Below are positions 55,765-64,000 of a stretch of 64,000 nt of DNA, one piece after another. Every line of letters starts with the position of its first letter. Positions within the stretch are counted from its first letter, which is position 1. Source of the DNA: Rhodospirillales bacterium (lineage in GTDB: Bacteria > Pseudomonadota > Alphaproteobacteria > Micavibrionales > Micavibrionaceae); NCBI GenBank assembly GCA_020638335.1, contig JACKIT010000005.1, positions 1 through 64,000 of the forward strand, written 5' to 3'. Both the position numbers and the translations under genes were made by a program. Below the pieces are notes generated by a model that was not told the DNA's origin, made no database searches, and saw only the letters and a program-made list of their open reading frames with translations.

Positions 55765-57567
55765 TTGCGTAACACAAATCCGATTATCTACAACGTAAAC
55801 CCCAGAAAAATAGGCCCTATTAGAGAATGGTCAGGAGCTAATCGCGCTGACGGCATCTCCCCACTCATTAAAAGGGCCCAAAGACTTGGTTACAACGCAA
55901 TCTGGTTCAACCCTCTAACCGCACCCACAAGAATCTCATTCAGGGATGACCACCAGCAAACACACAGCCGAAGTCTTTACGCAATCAGAAATCATTTTCG
56001 CTTTAGTGCTGAGCTAAGTGCCCACCCCAATCCGGCAGCCCCATCATACATTCGCTCATTTCTGGACCGTATCCACATTAAGCATTTTAATCAAAAAATG
56101 GCGGAACAGGGCATGCGCTCTATTTCAGACAAGGTTTTTAACCATGTCGCCCGCGACAACCCCATCGTCGTAGAAGAAGATCAGGAAATACAAAATATTT
56201 TATCTTACTGCATGCAACAAGAAGACCTGCACACAGTGAACTACCTTGTCATTGATGAAAACGGCCAGGAACAGGAGCAGGAAAACTTTCCAATTGAAGA
56301 TTACAAAACAAAAAAAATCATCGGCCTGTCATTCGGCAAAGAAGGAGAGGAACTGAAACGCTTCCGATTCAAATTTTGCCGCAACCACAATTTTGAAGCT
56401 TTGAATTATCATGGCATGCCTGAATATGACACAGTGCAAATAAACTACGCCTCACCAGCCTCTTATGATTTTTTTGTAAAAGGCTATACAAATGATACAA
56501 CGGGTGAAACCAAACCAGGATACTGGAAACAGGTTATTGATAACGATATTGATCTGGGCTTTACGGGACTGCGTTTTGATATTGCCTACAAAATCCCGAC
56601 ACCATGGCTATCCGAACTCATCCAGTATGCCCACGACCGCCAGCCTGAAATCATGACCATCGCAGAAACACTGGCCGGCGTAGACGATATTGGAGCCAAG
56701 GAGCTTATACCGAAACTCGCAGAAGCCAAAATCATTGTTGATGGAGTGGAAAGACCGGCCATCGATCACGCCATGCTATCCACATACTGGGCCGGCCCCC
56801 TTGATGGATGGCTTATCGATGAAGGCAAATTAATGGCAGGAATTTCCCGTTACGGTGGCGCAGGTTCACCGGATAACCACGACACACAAGGCACAGTGGC
56901 CCAGAACATTGCTAAAATGCTGGAACATTATGCCCCGGAAGATAAAGAGCGGGCCATCGCTGATATTTGTGTTCGTGACTACGCCTTGGCCGCTTTGGTA
57001 GGAAACGCCCACTATGCACAAATGGGTTATGAAGTCTGCGCCGATCAAGCAGGCGTTTTTGAAGAAGACACAAACCCGAAGCAATGGCGGGCATTGTTAG
57101 CAGAACGCGAGGCTCCTGACCACCCGCTCAACATCTCCGAACGTCTCTTGGAAATCAACAAATTCAAAACATCCCTGAACGCCGACAATGCCATTTTTCA
57201 ACTCGAATCTACCGCACCGCTCAGCGAAGGCAGTAACTTGGTAAAGATGGTTATCTCATTAACAGACCAGGAAACAAAACAGCATATGGGGACCCTCGAT
57301 TTGTTTATAAACAACAAACCGGAATGGGGTCCCGCAGAACTCCCTAACGAAAATACAGCTTTAACGCTGATGGACGAAACCAATAGCGTTTTAAAAACGG
57401 ACTTTAAACGCCGCACCGCCCCGGATGAGAAAACCTTCATCAGGAGTTGGCAAGCTATATATAATCCAGATCCAGATTATATACCGAAACCTCGTCCAGA
57501 TAAGATACGGTACGTAGTAGAACAAGAACAGACACCGTCGATGGAAGCTGTTTTTCAAGTTGCCTAG
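55765..57567 (+). CDS. GH13 alpha-amylase-family glycoside hydrolase, orphan
   Basis: The 600-aa protein shows the four GH13 regions: SDKVFNH (region I), GLRFDIAY with nucleophile Asp272 (region II), TIAETLAG with acid/base Glu301 (region III), and GSPDNHDTQ with Asp373 (region IV). The substrate is an alpha-glucan or maltosyl compound; a GlgE-like or maltosyltransferase role is possible but unproven. No signal peptide, so cytosolic. Translation appears to start at TTG after AGGGAAC. No glycogen genes are adjacent. Confidence 0.85.
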   Translation: MRNTNPIIYNVNPRKIGPIREWSGANRADGISPLIKRAQRLGYNAIWFNPLTAPTRISFRDDHQQTHSRSLYAIRNHFRFSAELSAHPNPAAPSYIRSFLDRIHIKHFNQKMAEQGMRSISDKVFNHVARDNPIVVEEDQEIQNILSYCMQQEDLHTVNYLVIDENGQEQEQENFPIEDYKTKKIIGLSFGKEGEELKRFRFKFCRNHNFEALNYHGMPEYDTVQINYASPASYDFFVKGYTNDTTGETKPGYWKQVIDNDIDLGFTGLRFDIAYKIPTPWLSELIQYAHDRQPEIMTIAETLAGVDDIGAKELIPKLAEAKIIVDGVERPAIDHAMLSTYWAGPLDGWLIDEGKLMAGISRYGGAGSPDNHDTQGTVAQNIAKMLEHYAPEDKERAIADICVRDYALAALVGNAHYAQMGYEVCADQAGVFEEDTNPKQWRALLAEREAPDHPLNISERLLEINKFKTSLNADNAIFQLESTAPLSEGSNLVKMVISLTDQETKQHMGTLDLFINNKPEWGPAELPNENTALTLMDETNSVLKTDFKRRTAPDEKTFIRSWQAIYNPDPDYIPKPRPDKIRYVVEQEQTPSMEAVFQVA

Positions 57568-57615
57568 AAAACACACGCCGCCACTACAGATCGTAACCGG
57601 CCAGATAAATGAAGC

Positions 57616-58392
57616 CTACACAGCGTTCAGTACAACCCCTATAACTTTAGCGGATTTTAGAATATCAAGGCTGCGTTTAATTTCATCAACGGTTGTCACG
57701 CCTTCACGTATAACCAGAAGAAACGCATCGACGTGAGGCAAAAAAACCAGCGGATCATCCTGTTCGAGCAAAGGAGGCATATCGTAGATAATCAAACGGT
57801 CATCATAACGTTCCTTGAGTTCCGCCGCCAGTTTCTGCATTTGCGGTGAGCCAAGCGTTTCTGACGACCGATCGACAGGCCGCCCGGCTGGAAACACATT
57901 AATACGCTCAAACGGCATACGGATCAGGCAATCTTTGACGTCGGCTTTTCCAGCAAGATAGTCTGTCAACCCGGCCTTAGGAGAAAGTTCCAGATACTCC
58001 GCCAAAGACGGCTTGCGCAGATCAAGATCAACCAGCAAAACCGTTTGTTTTAAATCTTGAGCGATACTCACAGCAAGATTAGCCGCAATAGTTGTCTTCC
58101 CGTCACCATAGCGCGGAGAACTAATGGCAACGGTTTTAAAACCATGCTCATTCATGCTCTGAAGAATTTGCGTTCGTAAAAAACGAAAAATATCAGCATC
58201 CTTACTACGAGTCCTATGAGAAACGATGCGGTTGTAATCCAGCACGGTTTCAAATGCAGATAGCCCCGCTTTCTCATCTTTAAGCGAAGCGGTATCAAGC
58301 CGAAGAAGCGCCAGCGCTTTTTTGACGGTCAGGTTCGGGCTTTCTTCGATTTTTTCAATTTTTTCTTGCATTTTTTTAAGAGCAAAAGACAT
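57616..58392 (-). CDS. Polysaccharide biosynthesis tyrosine autokinase (XrtA-associated/BY-kinase type)
   Basis: From the ATG at 58392 the protein is 258 aa. It has the BY-kinase P-loop SPRYGDGKTT, Walker A' LLVDLDLRKP, and IIYDMPPLLEQDDPL (Walker B), and ends VIGVVLNAV. The pattern RTQILQSM and PAGRP..SSE resembles the XrtA-linked tyrosine autokinases. I see no tyrosine-rich tail after the last domain. It phosphorylates itself and regulates chain-length control with the Wzz-like protein encoded just upstream (91 bases). It is last in the cluster on this strand. Confidence 0.9.
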   Translation of the reverse strand: MSFALKKMQEKIEKIEESPNLTVKKALALLRLDTASLKDEKAGLSAFETVLDYNRIVSHRTRSKDADIFRFLRTQILQSMNEHGFKTVAISSPRYGDGKTTIAANLAVSIAQDLKQTVLLVDLDLRKPSLAEYLELSPKAGLTDYLAGKADVKDCLIRMPFERINVFPAGRPVDRSSETLGSPQMQKLAAELKERYDDRLIIYDMPPLLEQDDPLVFLPHVDAFLLVIREGVTTVDEIKRSLDILKSAKVIGVVLNAV

Positions 58393-58483
58393 AGCGGTTC
58401 TCACATTTGAAAATCAATTGGTTATAATTACAACCCGGCTTTCCGTTCTATAACGACCTGAACAACTTTAAAAGGCATAACGA

Positions 58484-60193
58484 TCATAATAAGAAAGATA
58501 CGATTAAAAGAACCGCCGCTACAAAGGGGGCCGCAATAAAAAATTTAAGGACAAGTCGCCGGATTTTTATCTTTTCCTCTAGGGAAAAAAGGTGCGGAAC
58601 GGTAATAAGCGGTGAGCTACCGATCAGGGATTCCAGATGGTGTGGCCCGATCACAGTTTGAGATAGAATTTGAAGGCCGATGACACTGCCCAGCCCCGCC
58701 ATAAGAGCGAAAACAAACCCACCTGCCAAAATCAGCTTTTTAGAAGGACTGGTCCCAAGAGGCAACTCCGGGGGATCAATAACGGCAAGACGCCGACCTA
58801 CATGCCCCTCTTCAATGGTCTTACTCATATCTGCCGCAAGCTTTCTGGCTTTAAGATCGCGGTACAAAAACATCATATTGTCGTAATCTCTGGCCAGAGC
58901 CGCCATCTTTTGTTCTGCAACAGGATTATCGGCAACAGCCTTTCGAAATTCTTCCTGTTGGCTTTTAACCGCATCACGCTGTGCTTCCAGGGCTTCTCTT
59001 TGTTTTTCCGCGGCGTTAATCTGCGCGACAATCTGCAAATAAGCAGGATTATCGGCATCATCCTTAATCAGGCTGACGGCATCATTTTGAACATTTTCAA
59101 GTTGATCTTCGAGATTTTCAAGCCGGTTTTGCAGGGAAATATAATCAGGATGCGCGCTCCCATATGTTTTTTCCGCACTGGAAAGTTTTGCTTTCGTATC
59201 CGTAATTTTAGCCTTGAGCCGGGCGCTTAGATTCACCGGCAGTATCTCGTCTTTCAAGGCGTTAATCTGCCGCGAAACCTTCAGGACATCCGGGTGCGCG
59301 GGGCCGTATTTCGCACTCAACGTTGCATATTGCGATTTCAAAGCTCGCAACTGAATAGCGGGAGTACTTAGGACTTCGCCGCCTTCATCAACAACGCGCG
59401 AATAGGGATCGGTTTGTACAAGCTGGGCACGAAGAGCACCGATAAGACCAAGATTGGAAATAAGATCACTTTCAATCGCCAAAAGCCGGGAAGATGCCGT
59501 AATAGAGGCCTGTTGATTAAAACCAAGAGCATCAGGACGCGTCACGCCATGCGCAGCCTGAAACTCTGCAATTTTTTGCTCTTGTTCTTCAAGCGATGCG
59601 GACAATATCTCAATCTGACCTTCAAGAAACTCCGAAGTTTTTTGCGCCGTCTCACGGCGGTCTTTCAGATCTTCATCAAGAAAACGCGAAACGAGCTCAT
59701 TAACAGTCTTTTGTGCTAAAAGAGGATCGGAATACTCAAAGCTCAGAGTAAAAGCAATTGCTGAAAGCTGGAATGCCGAGACTTTCTGAGCCGATGCAGG
59801 ATTGGCAAGTACGGTGCTCATAAGATGAATGTCAATTTTTCTTCGCATATTTTTAGCAATATAGGCAATAGGCGTATGAGCACGAGCCTTCGGATAAAGA
59901 TTAAGTTTAGCGATAATATCCGCCAGAGAACTGGTTGAGAGCACTCTTTGTTTAAGACGGCTGATTTGCAAATCGGCCATTGCCTCTGCAGTCAGAATTC
60001 TATTCTGTGGCGATTCAACGGCATCTATAGCAATTTCAGGAGGCACAACTTCAACCGTAGCAAAAGCCCGGTATTTCGACCATTGCGCAGCAAAAAGAAA
60101 CGATACGAACAGTATCAATCCAAAAACAGTAAAAAACAAAAGCTTCCGCCGTTTCAACACCGATAAATATTCAAGAGGATAAAATGCGCTCAT
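58484..60193 (-). CDS. Chain-length determinant (Wzz/GumC-like) protein
   Basis: The 569-aa protein has a cytosolic lead (MSAFYPLEYLSVLKRRK), membrane helix 1 (residues 17-35), a long periplasmic coiled coil (about 180-430), the PPELPLGTSPSKK turn, and membrane helix 2 (about 481-501). A third short helix ends the protein (AAPFVAAVLLIVSFLL). This is the polysaccharide co-polymerase layout. It sets exopolysaccharide chain length with the autokinase. It lies 43 bases downstream of the outer-membrane barrel gene. Confidence 0.9.
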   Translation of the reverse strand: MSAFYPLEYLSVLKRRKLLFFTVFGLILFVSFLFAAQWSKYRAFATVEVVPPEIAIDAVESPQNRILTAEAMADLQISRLKQRVLSTSSLADIIAKLNLYPKARAHTPIAYIAKNMRRKIDIHLMSTVLANPASAQKVSAFQLSAIAFTLSFEYSDPLLAQKTVNELVSRFLDEDLKDRRETAQKTSEFLEGQIEILSASLEEQEQKIAEFQAAHGVTRPDALGFNQQASITASSRLLAIESDLISNLGLIGALRAQLVQTDPYSRVVDEGGEVLSTPAIQLRALKSQYATLSAKYGPAHPDVLKVSRQINALKDEILPVNLSARLKAKITDTKAKLSSAEKTYGSAHPDYISLQNRLENLEDQLENVQNDAVSLIKDDADNPAYLQIVAQINAAEKQREALEAQRDAVKSQQEEFRKAVADNPVAEQKMAALARDYDNMMFLYRDLKARKLAADMSKTIEEGHVGRRLAVIDPPELPLGTSPSKKLILAGGFVFALMAGLGSVIGLQILSQTVIGPHHLESLIGSSPLITVPHLFSLEEKIKIRRLVLKFFIAAPFVAAVLLIVSFLL

Positions 60194-60236
60194 ACTAATC
60201 CCGCGTCTAAATGTCCCTTGTATTACACAAGAACTG

Positions 60237-61418
60237 TCATTGTAAATATGGCACCGCGCCTAAGCGGTATGTTAAACCGGCTCTGACAATATTCCGCTCA
60301 GCTACACCAAGCCCGTTTGCCAATTCCTCCCGCCGAAATTTTTGTGAAAGCGAAAAATCCCAGCGCTCACCCACTTTATAAACAAAACCAACAGATTCTT
60401 CATAGCCTGTATCAAGATTTCCCGTTGAAACCGTAGAACGTTTGGCATCTTGGTATAGCGCCTTCATATTCAAAGTCCATTGAGGATTAATTGTAAACTT
60501 GTTTTCTGCCGTAGCGCTGATCAGTTCGGATTCAGTACCATTCGCATAAGCTTGCCTTGCCCGCGCTACAGAAAAGAACGTATGATTTCTTTGCCCCAGA
60601 TATTCAAGCATTGCAGAATAAGTTGGATTATATTCCCAATCATTGCCCACCGTCACATAACCATCATGCTTCGAAGCAAGAAAACCGGCAAAAAGCTCAA
60701 GTGACCATTCCGGTTTAAAACGATATTGCCAGCCAAGAGACGGTCCCAGACTATCAACCTCCTGATCGCCATCGAGAGAACTATAGTGCTGCGTTCGAAA
60801 CAAGAAAAACGCTTTTTGCAGCGGGGTAAGACTATAAACAACCGACGGGGAGAACGACACCGTCCGGTAATCAGTTAAAGAAACATTATTATCGTAATGA
60901 TTTTCCTGCCATGACCCATCCAGCGCCAATTGTACGCGCGGCGAAAGACTATAGGCTACACGCGGGGCGGCCTGCAAGCTCAAACGTCTTCCCACGCGCG
61001 CATTACGACCAAACGTTGTAATTTCACCGGTCCGTGTCGTATCATAATCAAAACGACCATTGATCGACCACGCCCAAAGCGCGGTATTTTTCTTCAGATC
61101 CGTCCTAAAGAAAAAATCATTGGAGTTAAAAGATGCGTTGTTAAAATGATTATGTTCAGCAGCCAACATGGCATTTAAAGTTGCATCTGGGGTCGTGCGC
61201 CCAAAATCTACAAAGGCTCTGGTTTCAGACCCCCAAATATCAGATTCTCCGCCTGTAAGCATAAGTGGATTGGAATCCCACAAGGGTGTTTCACTGATGC
61301 CGATCTTGACATTATCTTTTGCAAAGGCGGGAGTAAGGCCATAGAGCAAAACAAGCCCGCCCATTAAAAAACTGGCCAAAGCGCACCGGGTCATAGAAAC
61401 TGCCGAAAAAATTTGCAT
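60237..61418 (-). CDS. Outer-membrane beta-barrel protein of an exopolysaccharide/exosortase cluster
   Basis: The start ATG at 61418 gives 393 aa with a signal peptide ending TPAFA near residue 31. The mature protein is a series of alternating beta strands rich in aromatic and charged residues and ends VPYLQ. It resembles the outer-membrane barrel found in PEP-CTERM/XrtA polysaccharide clusters (PEP_hypo_1-like). A much longer frame starting at 61586 would overlap the export gene and is rejected. Its start lies 4 bases after the export protein's stop. A role as an outer-membrane exit pore is inferred. Confidence 0.8.
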   Translation of the reverse strand: MQIFSAVSMTRCALASFLMGGLVLLYGLTPAFAKDNVKIGISETPLWDSNPLMLTGGESDIWGSETRAFVDFGRTTPDATLNAMLAAEHNHFNNASFNSNDFFFRTDLKKNTALWAWSINGRFDYDTTRTGEITTFGRNARVGRRLSLQAAPRVAYSLSPRVQLALDGSWQENHYDNNVSLTDYRTVSFSPSVVYSLTPLQKAFFLFRTQHYSSLDGDQEVDSLGPSLGWQYRFKPEWSLELFAGFLASKHDGYVTVGNDWEYNPTYSAMLEYLGQRNHTFFSVARARQAYANGTESELISATAENKFTINPQWTLNMKALYQDAKRSTVSTGNLDTGYEESVGFVYKVGERWDFSLSQKFRREELANGLGVAERNIVRAGLTYRLGAVPYLQ

Positions 61419-61422
61419 GCGA

Positions 61423-62004
61423 TCAAAAAAGACCCGAAGCAGGAACAACAACAACATCACCAGGAAGAAGAGGAATATCCTTTTCAAGGTCTCGGCCTTT
61501 GGTAATCGCATTATAGGGAACGGATATTTTCTCCTTTTCACCATCGGCATTTTCACGAATAACAATAATATCATCCTCGTCTGCATACGGCGTTAAACCG
61601 CCAACCTGACTGATCGCCTGCATCACACTCATGCGGGCGGTCAAAACGACTTCACCGGGTTCTCGAAGCTGCCCGACAAGACTGACCTTGTGCCCCGTCG
61701 GTGCCTGAACACTGACAGTCACAGCCGCATCAGGAATAAAGGGGTCCAGTTTAGCGCGAATGGCAGCTTGCAGTTTAGCCGGGCTCATGTCACGGGCCTT
61801 CAAGGTTCCGATCAAGGGAAAGGTGATGGTTCCATCAGGCAGAACAAGGACATCTTGATCCATGCCATCTTCTTTCCAGACATTGATATGAAGGACATCA
61901 CCAGGAAGAATAACAAAGTCATCATCCAGAGCACTAACAGGATGAGGAGATAAAAATATCAGGAAAAGCGATCCCAGACAGACAATTTTGATCATAATAT
62001 TCAT
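61423..62004 (-). CDS. Polysaccharide export (Wza-like) protein
   Basis: The 193-aa protein has a signal peptide (cleavage near VSA, residue 25) and the Poly_export domain with the start FVILPGDVLHINVWKEDGMD. It also has the SLBB motif VSLVGQLREPGEVVLTARM, and LPGDVVVVPASGLF at the end. No lipobox is seen, and the protein is short, as in XrtA-linked clusters. It probably forms part of the periplasmic exit channel. First gene of the four-gene minus-strand unit. Confidence 0.9.
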   Translation of the reverse strand: MNIMIKIVCLGSLFLIFLSPHPVSALDDDFVILPGDVLHINVWKEDGMDQDVLVLPDGTITFPLIGTLKARDMSPAKLQAAIRAKLDPFIPDAAVTVSVQAPTGHKVSLVGQLREPGEVVLTARMSVMQAISQVGGLTPYADEDDIIVIRENADGEKEKISVPYNAITKGRDLEKDIPLLPGDVVVVPASGLF

Positions 62005-62106
62005 ACGTTACTCGCTGATTTGAAACAGGATAATAACCAAGTGCCATGTAAACGATTATGCGCATAAATAGCAATCAAATATAGCGATGAACCTCAATGC
62101 AAAAAA

Positions 62107-62128
62107 ACGCCTCTGAGGCGTCTTTTTT
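62107..62128. terminator. Bidirectional Rho-independent terminator
   Basis: ACGCCT/AGGCGT stem with loop CTG, flanked by A-run and T-run, so it can stop transcription in both directions. It lies between the exported VPxPA-CTERM gene and the polysaccharide export operon, which therefore are separate transcripts. Confidence 0.8.
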
Positions 62129-62150
62129 CTAAGAAACAAAAATTTCCAGA

Positions 62151-62744
62151 TCAGGCAACAACCAGACTATCTGCTTGCGCTTTCTTCTTTCTCCGGGCAC
62201 CAAAGACCAGACCGCCAAGCCCCATCACAAACAACGGCAAAGCGGCCGGCACAGGAACCGCGGAAACACTATACTCAATATTGATCTGCTCACCCAAACC
62301 TGAAAAAAATCCGGCAAATACACTCTGAAAATCTGCAATTTCAGAGGAAAGGTTTTTGATGATCCCCGTCGCATCCTGAGAAGAAATAATCTGGGCACTT
62401 GTAATCACAAGAGAACCTGCGGAGGAACCCGCAGCCCCGGAAGGAGCATTTTCAAATGAATATTCCAGGCCGCCATTATATTGACTGGAACTCGTCAACG
62501 TTTGAAACAGGAAAGGCCCGGTAGAATTATAGGTAAATTCAATCATGGTTAGAGGCGGAAGATTTCCGAAAATCTCACCATCAACCCACAGCCCCGTAAT
62601 CCCGCCACCAGAGAAAGTAAAGCCCCCCACAGCGCCTGAAACCACTGTGCCCAGATCCTCACTATAGGCCGCCGATGCCTTTCCAGCACTAAGGCCAAAG
62701 CACAAACCAACGACAGCGACCAACAACAAACGCCAAGGCTTCAT
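62151..62744 (-). CDS. Exosortase substrate with VPxPA-CTERM sorting signal
   Basis: The 197-aa protein has a signal peptide (MKPWRLLLVAVVGLCFGLSAGKASA) and a Gly/Ser/Ala-rich extracellular part. A C-terminal sorting signal reads VPVPAALPLFVMGLGG, followed by a basic stretch GARRKKK. This tripartite end is the VPLPA-CTERM type recognised by exosortase/archaeosortase enzymes. GAGGAAGAG precedes the ATG. It is encoded next to the exopolysaccharide genes, consistent with surface anchoring during polysaccharide production. No exosortase gene is in the window. Confidence 0.82.
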   Translation of the reverse strand: MKPWRLLLVAVVGLCFGLSAGKASAAYSEDLGTVVSGAVGGFTFSGGGITGLWVDGEIFGNLPPLTMIEFTYNSTGPFLFQTLTSSSQYNGGLEYSFENAPSGAAGSSAGSLVITSAQIISSQDATGIIKNLSSEIADFQSVFAGFFSGLGEQINIEYSVSAVPVPAALPLFVMGLGGLVFGARRKKKAQADSLVVA

Positions 62745-62928
62745 AAACTCTTCCTCGAAAACTCAAAAAAGCACCAAACCAACAGCTAGCACGCAGTTCA
62801 CAATATCACAACAGATTTTTATATGGAATACACCATGGTATTTTGAAACAAATAAAACTTCTGGAAAATCATGGTAGACTGCTATATGAAAGCTGTTTTA
62901 CAAGCCCTGTGCGACTCAGGAATTTTTT

Positions 62929-64000
62929 ATGAAGCCTTATAAATATGTCCATATTATCTTATTGCTTGTGCTGGGAACATTTCTTATGTCCTGCGACAAT
63001 CCGGCGAAGAAGTACGAAAAGCATCTCGGACGCGGCGATTCCTATTACGAGAAACAAGATTATATAAAAGCGCGGTTGGAGTACAAGAATGCAGCAAAAA
63101 TCCTGCCGACGGACCCACGCGCAATCTACAGCCTTGGACTTGTTGAAGAAGCGGAAGGAAACCTGCAAAAGGCGCTGTCGGCTTTTTGGGTTACAGAACA
63201 GCAAAATCCGGATTTTAAACCTGTATTACTAAAACTGGCAGAGCTTTATCTAACTGCACAGCAATCGGAAGAAGCCCAATCAAGAATCGACAAACTTCTG
63301 AAACTGGAGCCGGATCATGTTGGAGCCCACGCCCTCATGGGATCTGTATTTTTAGAAGAAAAGAATTTCCCGCAGGCGCACAAAGAAGTTGAATTTGTCC
63401 TGCAAAAAAACCCTTCAAATATGATCGCCTATTCAGTTCTAACAGGTATCTATGTTGCAAAAAAGCAACCTGACAAGGCGCTTGAGGTTCTCGAAAAGGC
63501 CATTGCCCTGCATCCGAAGGAAAAATCATTCTATCTCCTGAAAGCAATTATCTATAGTGAACAAAACGACATAGCCGCCGTTGCGCGCACCTATCGTGAA
63601 CTTTTTTCGCTTTACCCTGAGCAAATCCGTTTCCGGTTCGATCTGGCACGAATTTTCGAAGAAGCAGGCCAAACAGACAATGCCAGAAAAATCTACGAGG
63701 AAACCGTTCAGGCTTTTCCCCAAAACCCGGAAGCCAAATACAAACTGGCCATATTTCTTGAAAATGAAAAAGGCATGGATGCCGCCGAGCAAAAAATTTA
63801 CACCTTTATTGAGGCTGAGCCCAATCAGAAGCTGTTTTATCTTTGGCTGGCAGAACTTTACATCCGCAATGAGCAGGACAAACGTGCTATCGCCACCCTT
63901 AAAAGCATCATCAAGGATAGCCCCGATGATCAGATCGGTTTGAATGCTGCTACAACGCTTGCGGAAATAGGATTGAGTAAAGACGATATTGAATTGACGG
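62929..64000 (+). CDS. TPR-repeat lipoprotein (PrsT-like), 3' end cut by the window
   Basis: The ATG at 62929 follows AGGA. The N-terminus is a lipoprotein signal with Cys22 in FLMSCDNPAKK. At least ten TPR motifs follow (for example RGDSYYEKQDYIKARLEYKN, then KALEVLEKAIAL). This resembles PrsT, the TPR protein of PEP-CTERM/XrtA systems. The frame is open to the window end (357 codons visible). It is divergent from the VPxPA-CTERM gene across 184 bases. It likely scaffolds the exosortase or polysaccharide apparatus. Confidence 0.8.
   Translation, partial: MKPYKYVHIILLLVLGTFLMSCDNPAKKYEKHLGRGDSYYEKQDYIKARLEYKNAAKILPTDPRAIYSLGLVEEAEGNLQKALSAFWVTEQQNPDFKPVLLKLAELYLTAQQSEEAQSRIDKLLKLEPDHVGAHALMGSVFLEEKNFPQAHKEVEFVLQKNPSNMIAYSVLTGIYVAKKQPDKALEVLEKAIALHPKEKSFYLLKAIIYSEQNDIAAVARTYRELFSLYPEQIRFRFDLARIFEEAGQTDNARKIYEETVQAFPQNPEAKYKLAIFLENEKGMDAAEQKIYTFIEAEPNQKLFYLWLAELYIRNEQDKRAIATLKSIIKDSPDDQIGLNAATTLAEIGLSKDDIELT

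Noticed and set aside
57616..58392. Kinase defect because the P-loop lacks the first glycine of Walker A
   Set aside because: BY-kinases of this type normally have proline at that place (as in PGEGK), so the motif is normal.
60237..61586. 449-aa version of the outer-membrane barrel protein
   Set aside because: The extra 56 residues overlap the polysaccharide export gene; a signal peptide begins at the ATG at 61418.

Overview
The window reads as a chromosomal segment of a Gram-negative alphaproteobacterium. Three things point that way: a circularly permuted two-piece tmRNA gene (34640-35022, minus strand), COQ9 next to a short ABC1/COQ8-type kinase, and GapR-like and alphaproteobacterial SspB-like proteins. 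A Micavibrio-like or other deep-branching lineage is possible, but that is a guess. Coding density is high, and many genes overlap by 1-8 bases.

Layout. 1-12.4 kb is housekeeping: hemC (cut by the window edge), tsaD, gpsA, an EVE protein, an EamA exporter, acs, an O-antigen-ligase-like protein with a helical-repeat tail, a GapR-like protein, an orphan IcmL/DotI-like secreted protein, coq9 and a divergent ABC1 kinase. 12.7-26.8 kb is a surface-protein locus. It holds a 3237-aa protein that joins a pseudopilin-like N-terminus to YadA-type head repeats, an S74 (endosialidase-type) self-cleaving chaperone and a C-terminal membrane helix. It also holds a 936-aa relative, two small secreted proteins sharing a Cys/Trp module, and two gene remnants. 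27.0-29.2 kb holds tRNA-Glu(TTC), a pentapeptide-repeat membrane protein and short direct repeats suggesting an old integration. 29.2-34.6 kb carries a P2-type cation ATPase and a GlnD-like PII uridylyltransferase whose HD domain has lost key residues. 34.6-41.4 kb carries ssrA, thyA, folB and folA, two unrecognised genes, a Cys-rich secreted protein, tRNA-Arg(CCG) and an ABC ATPase. 41.4-54.1 kb carries a hydrolase and its duplicated tail, sspB, a second O-antigen-ligase-like protein, an Mrp ATPase, and the run hflK-hflC-degP-GNAT-miaA-nucleosidase. 54.1-64 kb carries trkH, an orphan GH13 enzyme and an exopolysaccharide/exosortase-associated cluster: BY-kinase, Wzz/GumC-like, outer-membrane barrel, Wza-like export protein, a VPxPA-CTERM substrate and a TPR lipoprotein cut by the window end.

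How genes work together. thyA, folB and folA serve the folate/dTMP cycle. coq9 and the ABC1 kinase serve ubiquinone synthesis. hflK, hflC and degP serve envelope protein quality control. ssrA and sspB serve ribosome rescue and ClpXP delivery. The 57-64 kb genes look like one polysaccharide export module tied to C-terminal protein sorting. The most unusual content is the 12.7-26.8 kb locus, with its 1416-bp in-frame tandem duplication and its unusual combination of domains.
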